Shown: positions 46,713 through 58,363, counted from the stretch's first letter. The stretch: 64,000 bases of DNA from Leguminivora glycinivorella (GCF_023078275.1 NC_062996.1:5952001-6016000); one strand, 5' to 3'. Notes: generated by a model from the sequence alone, not told the origin. Numbers and translations are program-made.

Positions 46713-48733
46713 TAGGGCTTCCAATACCGGGATCCCGGTATCTCGGGATCCCGGGATCCCGCCTTTTTTTGGGCACATTTCAATACCGGTATTTAATTTA
46801 GCAATACCGGGATCCCGGTATTTTTAGAAACTAACAAATTATGCCAAATGAACGTAAATTACTCATCAAAAACGTTAAATTTCTGCATTACGATGGTCAC
46901 TACACGCGTAAATCTTGCTTCTTGCTCTCATTTTTCGATTTGACACATTCTCTGTTTGGTGTTTTTGCAATATTTGTATGAAAATGATAGTTTTTTCGAT
47001 GATTACCTAGATAAAGAATTAAAGATACGTGTCAAAAGCATTCATTGAGGAGGGTCACGTCAAACGTAGTTTCAACAGGCCACAGATCCTCTGTAAACAA
47101 ATCACCTTGATGCATCTATATCATAGATATAACTTTACAAAAAATTGGTTAATGCATTCGAACTAACGAATACCGTAGCTACTCTATTTTTACTGTACGT
47201 GTGCGTTAGTGTGTTGAACTCTAGCTCAAAACTTTGCCGTAACATTCCCTATAGTAACGAAATTGGGAACTCACTACTCAACTATCAAAATGAAAAAAAT
47301 TACTTTTCTTATCCGTAAATTAAGTGTTCCTATTCCGCGAAGTAATCTTTTTGATTTTGATTATCATGGATTTCCGCAAAGTAACGTGTGATTCCATAGA
47401 TTTGTTCTTAATGTGATTTTTAATAATCTATGTCGGACAATTTAGCTTTCTTGGCTAATTGTTCAATGATTTGGCGGATTTATTTTATTAGTGCTTTAGC
47501 GCCTCTAGCGCTACGAAAAACAAAAATACCACTAAATTGTACCGTAGATATTGATTACAATGTGTTTCCAAAAAAAAAAATCATCTCATGTTCTAATTTC
47601 AAAAGTCAATGATGGAACTATAGAGTGTGTGTAATCGAGAAATGCTCGTAATGCTTGTTATTTAATAAAGTGACATTATAGTTAAATCTACAATTACACC
47701 ATTACACTGACTATAAAATGTAACACAGCATGAATGAGACACAGCTTCCTAGTATCACAGCCATACTAAAGAAGAGGCGACTGAGGTGGCTCGAGCATGT
47801 GTATCGAATGGAGCGGACTCGTTTGCCACGTTAAATCCTGCTGGGAGAGGTTGCAGATGCAAAGAGACCAGTCGGACGGCCAATGCTGCGCTTTAACGAT
47901 TGCGTGAAGCGTGACATGGTCACATTTGATATTCAACCAGTGGCAACGACTGGCCGAAGTCCGTCCCACGTGTTGTCAATCCAAGTACGCCAATGCCTCC
48001 TTGAATGATAAACGCATGAGGCGTCACGAGCGGGCCTCTAACCCCCGCCCATCTGGGGGAGTATACACTTGCCGTGTGTGCGGACGAAGGATCCTCTCTC
48101 GAATTGGGCTATACAGCCACGAACGTAAGTGTCGCAAGGATGCTGCTTGAATAGTCTGTTATAGATGCAAAGGCCTGTTATTATTAAAATGTAAAAGGTT
48201 CTATTCCGCACGAGCTTAAAGAGATTGATTTGGCAGAAAACATGGTTTGCTATGGCCGCGTCTTCTTGCAAAATGTCCGATCTGGCGGCGATATCTAACT
48301 TACAGAATCACCTGAGTAGAGATCTGGCGCTCTTTCCCGCTTGCTTTTATACTGCGTCCTCAGTCCCAGTCATAACAAAAATAAAGAGCACAGGGCGTAG
48401 CCCTTTGAACTATGTATACTTAAAAACAATAAAAGTTGAACCGACTTGGCCACATAAGTTTGCGAACCGTTTTGGGTTGAATTCGATACTTTTAAAGTTG
48501 GAAATGTAATCGATTTGACCCATTTGTAAGTCGGATTGGCAAGATTCCACTGTAGTATAACACGCATGAAAAGTAACAAACGAAATTTTGAATAAAATTT
48601 GTTATTTTAAGCAAATTACTTGGTTTTCATATTTTCCCGATTTCAATACCGGGATCCCGGGATCCCGGTATTGAAATCGCCAATACCGGAATGAATACCG
48701 GTATTGGCTAAGGTCCGGTATTTGGAAGCCCTA
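46713..48733. mobile_element. hAT-like non-autonomous element, 2021 bp, perfect 8-bp TSD
   Basis: GTGTGGAC occurs at 46705-46712 and 48734-48741, directly flanking the element. The ends are inverted: TAGGGCTTCCAATACCGGGA at the left, and at the right the reverse complement of TAGGGCTTCCAAATACCGG. Both termini carry runs of ATACCGGGATCCCGG units. An 8-bp duplication with TAGGG-type ends fits the hAT superfamily. No transposase frame is found. The interior is AT-rich and contains a degraded LINE fragment. Confidence 0.82.
47730..48150 (+). pseudogene. Degraded LINE C-terminus with CCHC-type zinc finger
   Basis: From ATG 47730 the frame reads SITAILKKRRLRWLEHVYRM, then a stop after RTRLPR. It continues ILLGEVADAKRPVGRPMLRF and CVKRDM, shifts frame near 47940 to WQRLAEVRP, and ends with YTCRVCGRRILSRIGLYSHE and RKC before TGA at 48150. 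The sequence LRWLEHVYRM followed by GKRPVGRP-like residues, and a terminal C-x2-C-x12-H-x4-C finger, is the typical C-terminal part of certain insect non-LTR retrotransposons. One stop and one frameshift show it is dead. It lies wholly within the hAT-like element. Confidence 0.7.
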
Positions 48734-49576
48734 GTGTGGACCCGGCTATTTGATATTTTGCCAACCGCTTTTCGGCGAAAATAAAATTCCCAATAGGCCC
48801 TAGTTTACCCTCTGGGTTGGAACATCAGAATGGCAGTCGCTTTCGTAAAAACTAGTGTCTACGCCAAATCCTGGGATAAGTTTCTAAAGAGGATCTCAGG
48901 TTCTCCTGAGCCGTGGCAAAAATGAGGGGATGACACTAGATGATTAAATTTTCGGAACTAAAAAACATTCCTGCTCTTTGTATTTTTTTTTTAATTCTTA
49001 ACTTTTTTATTGTATTTATTCTAATATTAATTCTACTCACCCAAATATTTAAATAACTTCGACATAACAGACAGACACATTGTTTATGGTACGCTCTAGT
49101 TGGGCTATGGACTAGGTACACTAATACGAATAGACTGGCATGCTAGAGTCACTAATTCTAGACTTGGACCATAGACTAACTTCGCTGTCTCTATCTTGAC
49201 TATGTCTTCAAAACTCTGGTAGATCCCCCCTTTTCTATAGTTAGTGTTGCCATGGATAAAAATAATAATTTTAGTTTTTTTTTAGTTAAGTTTCTGGCTT
49301 TTCTTGTGTTAGTATAATAACAATAGCATCAAAATTAGCAGATCAAATGTCGCTTCAGATTATGGCGAGAGAAAGGGACACAGCTATAGCAGATACATAG
49401 CTCCTTCCTTCTCTCTCAACCGAAACTGAAAATCTTTAGCACTTCATGGTAGCCCCCTCAGAAGTACCATATATTATCATTCTGTAACCGTTAAACAAAG
49501 AGAGATGTGCGAAACGTAGCAAGTAACATACATACATTATGTTACTGTGTGGACCTGCCCCGTAACTAGGCTATTT

Positions 49577-50033
49577 ATTTTTCACCACACCAACTGTTAA
49601 AGGCTTACTTTTGCTATTCGAAAACAGATAGCAAAATTGCATTTTATCCACAAGAGTGCAAAGTAATTTCATACAAATTTTAACTTGGTGTCTTAAGCTG
49701 ACTGGTAGAATTTTCCTATAATTGATGATTTTGAATCATAAATATTGGATAATGAATTAATTATTTTTTTGGTTTTGATGGGATTTGATTCAGTTTCATG
49801 TTTTATAGTCAGTATTTTGTTCGTGTTGGTGTGGTGAATAATTTTGTGTTTTACTCGGAGGCAAAGTTTGTTTAACCTTCGTGCCTTGAAACCCTCGCAA
49901 CGCTCAAGATTCCACTATTTGAACCACTCGCTACGCTCGCGGTTCAAATTGGAATCTTTCGCTTGCTCGGATAGCAGTATTGGCACGTGCGGTTAAACAA
50001 CAACTTTGCCCCCTTGTAAAACAAATAACTATT
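49577..50033 (+). mobile_element. Family C repeat, single full arm
   Basis: Colinear with the right arm of the 5.2-6.05 kb inverted repeat, from TTTTCACCACACCAA to ACAAATAACTATT. It keeps an extra GAACCACTCGCTACGCTCGC hairpin that the left arm at 5.3 kb also has. Confidence 0.88.
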
Positions 50034-50559
50034 GTACTCTGTCAAATTTGTGTTCCATTTTATTTTTCCATCAACATGGCAACACCGACTTTTCCTATCT
50101 AAACTCAAACTCGAAACCATCATTAGTTTAGTCAATAATCACGTGAGATAGACTACACGATTATGTTGGTAGAGTAACTCGTAGGTTCTTCACCGACGTA
50201 ACACTTGTCATGCTCAACAATGGTAGATTTTGGTAACAATTGCTCGATAGAGAAGGGAGTGCTAATTTGAAAACTGTGGACAATATTATTGACAATATTT
50301 TACTTTTTTCGACAACTTAGTTTTTTTTTTGTCGGCAGCATGATCAGGTCTCGTGAGCAAGGACCCCGCTAAAAATACGCACGAGCCTTGCTCATGGCTA
50401 TCTGCTGCCATCTGTTTTCCCTTAGTCGCAATACCCAAAGAACAAGTACAGAAGGCTCACTCCTTTGATATTCACAAAACGCCTCCATTCTAAATTCTTA
50501 CCTACATTAACAAACGGACCGTACGCGAGCAGCCGACATTGAATTATATTGCGCCGCGT

Positions 50560-50765
50560 ACTAATGTGCTGACGGAAAGTCCAAATTTCTGAAATTTTCA
50601 CTTAGGAAAACTTCGGAAACTTTATTATTTGTATGGAAAATTGTATGGATGGAAACTTTCCATTTCATAAATTTAAATTCCCTTTATTTTTCGTGAAACT
50701 TCGTGAATTTTTCATGAAATTTAAGATTCTTTTGGAAAGTTTCCGCAACTTGATGCACATCACTA
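50560..50765. repeat. Repeat with mirrored GGAAACTTTCC-type motifs
   Basis: GAAAGTCCAAATTTC, GGATGGAAACTTTCCATTTC and TTGGAAAGTTTCCGCAACTT surround several ATGAAATTT and AATTTTTCATG mirrored pieces. The right end GCAACTTGATGCACATCAC looks like a MITE terminus. Confidence 0.4.
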
Positions 50766-51345
50766 GCGCCGTCACAACTAAATGGGCCGGCATAATACTT
50801 GTAGCGCAGCGAAAGAATCGCAGAGTGAGCCGCCCCTGAAAGATTTGATCTGAGCTATCTTCTCACCTACTTTCGCCTACAAAATAAGTTATATTTTTGT
50901 AGAAATCAGCCCAGCTCATTTCGAATTTAGTTGCCAGTTAATAGACAAACTAAATTAGTTTTACGAATTGATTGAATCATTGGAAGATTAACTTCATTGA
51001 ATAGATTGCGCTACATATCGAAATTGCCTTTGATAATAGGTAATTTGTTTTAGCATGTGAAAGCTTTGGATTTATTGGTGTGCTGACGGAGAAATTGGAA
51101 ATTACATTATATACGGTCTTGGAATAAATTGTGTTTATCATGTGTAAAGCCAGCAGGCTTAGCTTAGCCAAGGTACCACTCGCTTAGCACGTTCGACACA
51201 GAGAACCCGTCTGGTAGGCATTCGTAAACTTTGCTCAGATGCCGGAAAACCCGCCGGGCGGGTTCTCGACATACAAGCGGGGAGTTATAAATTACGACCG
51301 GTTTCTGACGTAGTGCGTCGTTTTTTGTCTGATAGTGAATGTTTT

Positions 51346-51742
51346 GCACTGGTTCCACCAAAAGCGTGTAAGCGATTAGCGATAGAAACGTATATATGAC
51401 AGTCGCTCTCGTGTAAATAAAAGAGAGAGCGAGTGATTTATACTTCATTATTCGGCGACAAACTCGCGCGCGGGAGCGACTGTCCTTTATAGGTAATGTG
51501 TATACTTTCCGTTGTATCATTCGGTATGGCCCTGATGGATGATGGAAGATCAGCGTTGGCCCCCCCAGACTAACACCATGCTAAGTCAGGACCATTTTCG
51601 TGGCAAATATTTGTACCTAGTACTTACCTACCTTTTTGTGATGTTATGTGTATTTTTTTTTTACCATGTATAAAAACTTTTCTATTTTGTTCGTTTTTTA
51701 TCGCTCATCGCTTACTCGCTTTCAGTGGGACCAGTGCCCTTA
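51346..51742. mobile_element. MITE with CACTGGTYCCACC ends
   Basis: GCACTGGTTCCACCAAAAGC, then GTGTAAGCGATTAGCGAT, mirrored by ATCGCTCATCGCTTACTCGC, then TTTCAGTGGGACCAGTGC. I recognise the termini as a common lepidopteran type. Confidence 0.75.
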
Positions 51743-52047
51743 CACGTTGATAGAAACGCCAATGTCTGCGTCACTAGTATAGAATAGTGATAGAAAGATT
51801 ACCGTGTCGTTGGCTGCGGAGTTACCAATTAGGTAGCTTCTTGGCTACGAACACAGATAAGATTCTATTTAGCTCTGAGATGGTGTCGTTAGAAACGGCT
51901 TACAGGTATGTTCAGGAAAAAATTTGGTATTATCATTCTCTTGTTTAAAAGAACTATCAACATTTCACACCTGCTCCAGTAATGATGCTGATTATAGATT
52001 AAAAAACAACTTCAATCTTGATTCTGAAATGACCCAAAAATAATAGG

Positions 52048-52351
52048 CGAGACGACTAAAAAAAAAATTAGTCCGTCAGTTAGATTATCAAAGAACTTTA
52101 GACACATATTTTTTCTTTTTTCTCGTAAACGAAAAATGACGACTGTACAGTGAGCCGAAGTTTCGCATGACTTCACGCCTAGGTACAATTTTTACTTAGA
52201 AGTGACGTCACAAGCCCCCCACTCCGGAACATTGATGCTCTATATCTTTGTATTTTTTCATTAATTATAAAAAGCGAAATATGTGTTCAGTATTTTTGGA
52301 CGATCTGACGGACTAAACAGAATGCCATTTTTTTATGTAGTCGTCATCCCT
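52048..52351. mobile_element. MITE with ACGACTA ends
   Basis: GACGACTAAAAAAAAAATTA then GTCCGTCAG at the left. The right end has CTGACGGAC and TTTTTTTATGTAGTCGTC. Confidence 0.65.
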
Positions 52352-52954
52352 ATTGTTACCGCGTGTAGTATATCTATACCCTTTACACCTTACCTTTCCA
52401 ATACCTAGTATTTTAGTGAGAGATATATTTACGATTCTTATCATTAACTTATTTTGTTACATGTTTTATTTACCCGAAAATATTGTCAGTAATATTGTGA
52501 ACACGGTAACTAGATAGTTTTTTGTCCATCCGATAGTCGGTGACGTAATGGCATGACAGAATTGGCCCCGTATCGAAACTACGTATTATAGAGGGTGGAA
52601 TAGACATTTGGAGTAAATAGACTGAATAATAAATTGATATCCTCTACTAAAAGATTTTGATGTTTTAGAATACGTTTTTCGACAGCGCAAACATCAGGAG
52701 CGGTCACGGAAAATTTATGTATTTTTTTGGTTCTATAATTTGTATCTTTAGGTATTAGAAAGAATGTAAACAAAATCTACCCTCGAAAGGGAAAATGGAA
52801 ATATTACATGACCAAATAAGGAGGTTAAAACAGGTCGGTCAGTGACAGATCCACTAGTTTTAGTGTCACGCGGACCGTCCGCGCGGAGCGATCCGCGCGA
52901 CCAATTGTATGAAGTTGATGTTGTCGTCCGCGCGGCCCCGTCCACGCCACTCAA

Positions 52955-53113
52955 AGGCCGGCAACAGACAGTCTTAAAAATTCACAATAATTAATACATA
53001 AGATTTGTATGCAAACTGATAGTTCAAACTGACACTGACAGATCTGTCAGTGTCAGTTTGCATACAAATCTTACCTAAGATTATGAATTTTTAAGACTGT
53101 CTGTTGCCGGCCT
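52955..53113. mobile_element. Family P hairpin MITE, copy 3
   Basis: Core AGACAGTCTTAAAAATTCA with mirrored arms. The ends AGGCCGGCAAC and GTTGCCGGCCT are perfectly complementary. Confidence 0.88.
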
Positions 53114-53140
53114 AAAACGCTTCCTGGCGACCTATTTTTG

Positions 53141-53540
53141 AATCTCGAACGCATGAATTCGCCGTTCAAAAGTCTGTGGAAAACGACGTAATGCTACTAC
53201 TTTCGTTATTGACAGATTAGTGCTTGCCAGTGAAATAAGTGAAGTGTTTCAAAATAGTGAGTTTTCTTCCCGCCCGCCTCCGCTTAATATTCTACTAAAA
53301 GACGTTCAAACATATAAGCCAATTTATAAGTTCATTAAAAATACAGTGATAAATCTTTAATAACTTAATCATAACAATAGTGAAGTGTCAACCAGTGACT
53401 TATTATAAAATTAAAGACTTGGCTTAAAGGTCTCGTAGCCATAAACCACCATACCACCATAAAACCACCAACCAGGCCATAAAATTCCAAAAAAAAAAAA
53501 AGCTACTACTTTCGAAGGGCGAATTCATGCGTTCGAGATT
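53141..53540. mobile_element. Palindromic MITE split by a retroposon
   Basis: AATCTCGAACGCATGAATTC at the left mirrors GAATTCATGCGTTCGAGATT at the right, with no mismatch over 20 bases. Without the insertion at 53207 it would be about 90 bp long. Confidence 0.8.
53207..53501 (+). mobile_element. Retroposed sequence with poly(A) and 13-bp TSD
   Basis: GCTACTACTTTCG at 53194-53206 and again at 53502-53514 flanks a 295-bp insert ending in an A run of about 13. It has no useful frame. The segment AAGACTTGGCTTAAAGGTCT recalls the 5' region of lepidopteran LINEs, so a short internally deleted LINE or a SINE-like transcript is likely. Confidence 0.85.
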
Positions 53541-54938
53541 ACACGTTAGTCCAGTGCGGATTGCTCCGCGCGGTCGATCCGCGTGACACTAAAAGCAGCC
53601 TTAGTATTCGGTTGGGTATTAAGTATTAACCAACAAGTGTTGTAACTACCCGAAAATATACAAATAAATTGTTTACGTTTTTTTAACTGCCTCAAAGGCT
53701 GAGTATAGTAAATAACCATTTGAGTACGCTGTTTAAATTCTCCGTACAGTATCATTTTCCGTGATGTGAGCGTATAAGGATTATTCTAAAAAATCAAGTT
53801 TATGGTAGAGGTTCTTATTTAATTTAAGATATTTCCCATTAAAAGAGAAAGTTCCAAAAATATTATCATTCACAATTTTATTTGCTACATGAAATGGATA
53901 GTAATATTTTGGAATTTTCGCGTTTTGGCCGAAGGAAAAGCATTCCCATTCTCACACAAGACAGTTACTCGGCGGTCTGGTAAAAGTTGCCTAAAATTTA
54001 GATTTAGGCAATTTTTTTACTTCTGCCAGTGTCAATTACACTTTTCTAGTATGCCACAAAAAGGAAAATGTAGTGAAATATTGTCACGTGTTACTAACAT
54101 GTAGACCGTGACATCATATTGACAATTGTCACCTGACAATGACATTTTACAAATATGTGGTAAATTTTCATTATTAGGTGGCAATTGTCAAATTGGTGAA
54201 ATAGCCTGAATGTCTACCAAAGATCTAACACTGCCAGTCTGAATTGACTATTCAAAGTTTTTATTATATTTGTCAGAGCTTTATGATATAATAATATGGT
54301 CAGAAAAAAAAAATTAAACAGTGCCACAGTTTCAAAAGTCAATCCCTACTCTGACATATGTAATTGAAGTATCTTCTTGATTTGTAAGTATTTGGCAGTA
54401 GCTTGTTTTTAACCCTAGTGTTAGTAATGATAGCTTACATCAGGTTTTATAGTCATTAACTTTAGTATAGGCTATTTTTAATGATTACCTATTTCAGTAC
54501 CTATCCTTTTCCTAATAGTCTTTCAAGTACGATAGTAAAATCAAGAAGATATTTAAGAAAAAATATAGTTTGTTAGATTTGTTTTAACTAAGTTTTTTGT
54601 GAGTTATGCTGACATAAATTGTGGTTTTTGGTTCGTACATCGCGATTGAACTTGTCTTAGTTATTTCATACCGTATACAAGTATATTGTGGTTTTCCAAT
54701 ATTTACTAATAACATACTTTCAAACTTAGTCACATCTTGACAGTGTTTTAGTAGTTCTAGTTTTTTTCTGTAAAGTCTGGCTTTAAATTTGTGATAACTG
54801 AAAATGTAGTTATATTAACTGCCTTTCCTTTTATGCTAAACATTAGATACTATCCATTTAGCTATTGGCTCAATCCGAGCTCTCAAATATAATCTTCATT
54901 AGTCCTAATCGATCGCTATGTTCGACCAGCGACCTTAA

Positions 54939-55077
54939 AGGTGTCTCCAGAAGTGGCGAATGCGTCGCTGACGCGTCATTCGCAAACCATTTGCACTCAT
55001 GCACTACGTAATGTACAGAGTGCGAGTAGTTCGCGAACAGATCCCGAGCGACGCATTCGCCAGGTTTGGACGCGTCT
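54939..55077. mobile_element. MITE with TTAA duplication next to the Rbp6 acceptor
   Basis: TTAA at 54935-54938 and 55078-55081 flanks a 139-bp palindromic element. TGGCGAATGCGTCGCT at the left mirrors AGCGACGCATTCGCCA at the right. The element ends 43 bases before the last Rbp6 exon. Confidence 0.75.
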
Positions 55078-55120
55078 TTAAATAGTTCCAAGCGAGGCAA
55101 CTGAGCCCCGCCGCGCGCAG

Positions 55121-55807
55121 CGTTCGCGCGGCTTCGGCTTCATCACGTTCCAGGAGGCCGCCTCCGTGGACAAGGTGCTCGCCGTGCCCGTGCACACCCT
55201 CGACGGCAAGCGCATCGACCCCAAGCACGCCACGCCCAAGTCCGCCCCGCGCCCCGCCAAGACCAAGAAGATCTTCGTCGGCGGCGTCGGCCAGGACACC
55301 TCCGCCGACGAGGTCCGCGCCTACTTCGCGCAGTTCGGCCACGTGGAGGACGCCGTCATGCTCATGGACCAGCAGACCAAACGCCACCGCGGATTCGGGT
55401 TCGTAACTTTCCATTCCGAGGAAGCGGTCGAGCGCGTCTGCGACATACACTTCCACACGATAAAGAATAAGAAGGTGGAGTGCAAGCGCGCGCAGCCGAA
55501 GGAGGCGGTCGCGGCCGCGCCGCTGGCGCTCGGCAAGCGGCTGGTGCTGCGCCCCGGGCGCGGGCTGGTGTACGCGACGGGCGGCGTGGGCGCGGTGCCG
55601 GCGGTGGGCGCGGCGCACGCGTACCGCTACGCGCCCTACGCGCTGCCCGCCGCCGCCGGCGCCGCCGCGCTCGTGGCGCCGCCGCAGCCCGCGCCGCCGC
55701 CCGCCATGCCGCAGTTCGGCGCCGCCTACTCGCTGGCCGGCGTCGACATGTCCTCCTTCCAGAGCGTCGACTGGGGCGCCATGTACGGCCTCCCCATGTA
55801 CATCTAA
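55121..55807 (+). CDS. Rbp6: Musashi-family RNA-binding protein, terminal exon (RRM1 end, RRM2, C-terminus)
   Basis: The exon starts after GCGCGCAG at 55120 with RSRGFGFITF (RNP1 of RRM1) and continues VDKVLAVPVHTLDGKRIDPK. RRM2 follows: KKIFVGGVGQDTS (RNP2), then LMDQQTKRHRGFGFVTF (RNP1) and HFHTIKNKKVECKRAQPKEA. Both RRMs keep the aromatic residues that stack on RNA. Musashi/Rbp6 proteins bind UAG-containing motifs in 3'UTRs and control translation in neural and gut progenitors. The C-terminus is short for the family: an Ala/Pro/Gly stretch, then AYSLAGVDMSSFQSVDWGAM and YGLPMYI before TAA at 55805. The exon is extremely GC-rich, unlike everything around it. RRM1 is split by the intron after VTQ. 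I chose Rbp6 over Msi from VTDVLIMKDPVTQ and IDPKHATPK, from memory. Confidence 0.93.
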   Translation, partial: RSRGFGFITFQEAASVDKVLAVPVHTLDGKRIDPKHATPKSAPRPAKTKKIFVGGVGQDTSADEVRAYFAQFGHVEDAVMLMDQQTKRHRGFGFVTFHSEEAVERVCDIHFHTIKNKKVECKRAQPKEAVAAAPLALGKRLVLRPGRGLVYATGGVGAVPAVGAAHAYRYAPYALPAAAGAAALVAPPQPAPPPAMPQFGAAYSLAGVDMSSFQSVDWGAMYGLPMYI

Positions 55808-57500
55808 ACGGTAACGCGGCTAACGAATCGAAAACCCCACCCGCCTACAGAGGTTAGGTATTTTATTTCTTATACGATAGTTCCTACGTTTTTAGTACGT
55901 CGTATTTTGTCTTGCCGGAGCGGCCACGGATCAGTATTCTTTAAAGTAATTAAGGTTTACGGCTCATATACTTAGGTTAAGTCTTTACTCGACGAGCAAT
56001 ACTTGGCCCGATGCGGGAACTATATCAAAGAATACGCATTTCGTTTTTTTTTTAAAGTTAAGTAAGAGGATCTCAGATATTTTAGTTTGCGGACTAATTT
56101 TTCTTTATGTGTTGGATTTGTAGTGTAGTGCACGGTCGTTGGCAATATGACTATTTATACTTGACGAATGTATATTGATGAATCTCATGCAGCTCTGTAT
56201 ATCTCTTTAGGCCGCGTCGGTCGCCCGGTGACGGAACGCCATTTCGTAAATTGATTATCTAAATACATCACAAGTATCAGTATTATATTTTCGTGCCATT
56301 CTCGCAGAATACAAAATTGTGCCAAACTCTGCCATGTCATTTTCCGAACAACTGAGCGCTACCTTATTTACTGAGCTAACAATGGACGTCGAAATATTCT
56401 TTCAATTTATCTTGTAGAGAGTCCCACTTGATATAATGGTCGCAATCGAGCTTGACTAGCCATCCTTCCAAGAAATCTCTTATTGTAAACGTCCATTTCA
56501 TTGTCAATAGCAAAATAAATGCCTATAGATATATATCCAACCTTTTTATGCCTCCTTTTATATTCCAAAATTGTTCGAGGTTGTTAAATGCCATGTTTTC
56601 TTCAAAATACGCTTGTCTTAAATTTGACAATTGTCACCTGACAATTACAGTTTGTTTACGTATCTAGATTGACAAGCAGTAGTTCGGTGTATCTCCCACT
56701 TGTCAATCTAGATATGTAAAGTGAATTTTCATTGTCATAAGACAATTGTCATGTTGGTATAACATAAATCTAGCGCTCAGTTGCAACACATATTCCGTCA
56801 TTTGGCACCGACGATCATCAGCTCACAATACTCTCGTACATATCTAACTGTGTGGAAAGCAATCTCATTACATATATATGTATTACTTATTTACGTAGCT
56901 ATATACCTATGTAGTCAACCTGTGTTGTATCAGCGAACATCACATGCCTAACGCTGATATGGCATTGGCTTAGTTTAAATTAAATACGTATAGTATTAGT
57001 TCAAGATATGCAACTAACACCCTGTCGTGACAATAAGCTTAGAATTAAGCCTGTAGAATTGTCATGGTCGCCCGTCTTTGCCTGCTTCAGTCCCACGTTT
57101 GGGCGCCGTGTTAACAGGCAGCTGATCCAATGTGGTAATAATATTCTTTCCCAAAAGTTTGGAATTAGTACGTAAAAATATATAAATATAAGTTATTATA
57201 CGAGGCAACTAAAAAGTATTAAATTGGTATGAGTAGTGGATGCTTGAGAATCTCATTAATATATTTCAAAGGCAACTAAATAATTTTTATATAAAAATAT
57301 GCGTATTATTACCACTGATTTATATATAGCTTTATTTGGGCAGGGCCCACTCAAAAAAACTGCCAAAATTATTTATTCCAGCGTACTTAATTCACGTACT
57401 TAGAGTTAAATTTAAAACAAAAAGCAATATGGTAGTAAAATTGCAATACTGTGATTAATATAGTATTATTCGAATAAAAGACGATGATGGTTGTGTTTGT
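55808..57500 (+). other. Rbp6 3'UTR (predicted)
   Basis: Directly follows the stop codon, with no further splice or coding signal. The length is set by the best poly(A) site seen. A possible earlier signal AATAAA lies at 56514-56519. Longer forms to about 60.68 kb (AATAAA 60651, then GTGTGTTTTATTTC) are possible. Confidence 0.5.
57473..57478 (+). terminator. Poly(A) signal AATAAA with GU-rich downstream element
   Basis: AATAAA at 57473 is followed about 15-25 bases on by TGATGGTTGTGTTTGTG, the usual layout of a cleavage site. Confidence 0.45.
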
Positions 57501-58360
57501 GCAATTTCTAGGTTTAGGCGGGGCGTGGTCTCAATGAGGGGTACTTAACGGTTTTATTTCGGCAGGCAAACTCGGGCGATTTTGTGATAAATTTATAAGA
57601 TAATTCGATCGAAATACAGTGGTTTTACTTAAGGTATGACTTAAATTAATTGTTAATAACTTGCAGAAACCAGCCTATTCAGTATTTCTTATTCCAAAAG
57701 TTAACAAAAATAACACTGAAATACCAAAAATGTAATTATACAAACATGACAATTGTTAAATGACGCTGACAATATAACATTTTTTCCGAGACATTTAAAT
57801 CTACAGGACTTGTCCTACCAGAAATGTACCGGGTTATCATTGTCAAATGACAATTGACCGTGGCAATTTAACACCTTTTTCTGAGACATAATTCCACAGT
57901 AATCGCTCTTGATTTCCCAGAATATACGGTATTGTCATTGTCAAATGACAAATGTCAAATTACAAAGAGGGTATTTATTAAAGGCGGCGATTTATCTAAA
58001 ACTAATCAGGACACATTCCTGCAAAACCACTCGACTTCGCTCGAAATGTCTTATACGATTTATCGATAAAATTCTCGGCAAACTTACGGCGTTTCCATGG
58101 CAACAGAGAACAAAGCTAAGTACCTACTTACTAGAAGGTCGGCTAGTACGTCTTTCTACGTAAACAATTTAGAACTATTCAAAAGATAGTGTCATATTGT
58201 ATATGTAGCGAAATTATATTCGTGTGATTTACCCGTCTTGAAAAATAAACTCGATCTTGTCGTTTGATGGATATGTTCCCTATACTTTTATATGGCGCAG
58301 CCGGTAGGATCCATGTAAAAGTACAGGCAAGATCGAGAAATAACTCGTTCGTTTTTCAAG
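57501..58360. other. Gene-free stretch rich in TGTCA/TGACA motifs
   Basis: No coding signal. It contains several copies of palindromic TGTCA-N2-TGACA type sequences (57831-57851, 57936-57957). Confidence 0.4.
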
Positions 58361-58363
58361 ACT

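Larger units (their letters stand above)
52858..53594. mobile_element. Outer palindromic element of a nested stack
   Basis: TTTTAGTGTCACGCGGA at the left mirrors TCCGCGTGACACTAAAA at the right. The CCGCGCGGAGCGATCCGCGC region is also mirrored. Two later elements interrupt it (52955-53113 and 53141-53540). Confidence 0.75.
35888..55120 (+). other. 19.2-kb intron of Rbp6
   Basis: GT at 35888-35889 and AG at 55119-55120. RRM1 is complete when the flanking exons are joined (VTQ then RSRGFGF), so no coding exon is missing inside. The intron holds many mobile elements, listed separately. The stretches at 37080-38500 and 43110-43440, and most of 44020-45150, show nothing recognisable. Confidence 0.85.

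Noticed and set aside
51164..51520. 118-codon minus-strand ORF
   Set aside because: It runs across the left arm of a MITE (from 51346) and other repeat sequence; no protein motif.
55004..55618. 204-codon ORF on the minus strand across the Rbp6 terminal exon
   Set aside because: It is the shadow of a very GC-rich coding exon, where stops are rare in every frame. The sense strand encodes two clear RRMs.
55480..55857. 125-codon plus-strand ORF in another frame of the same exon
   Set aside because: Arg/Ala/Gly composition caused by GC content only; it overlaps the real RRM2 and C-terminus.
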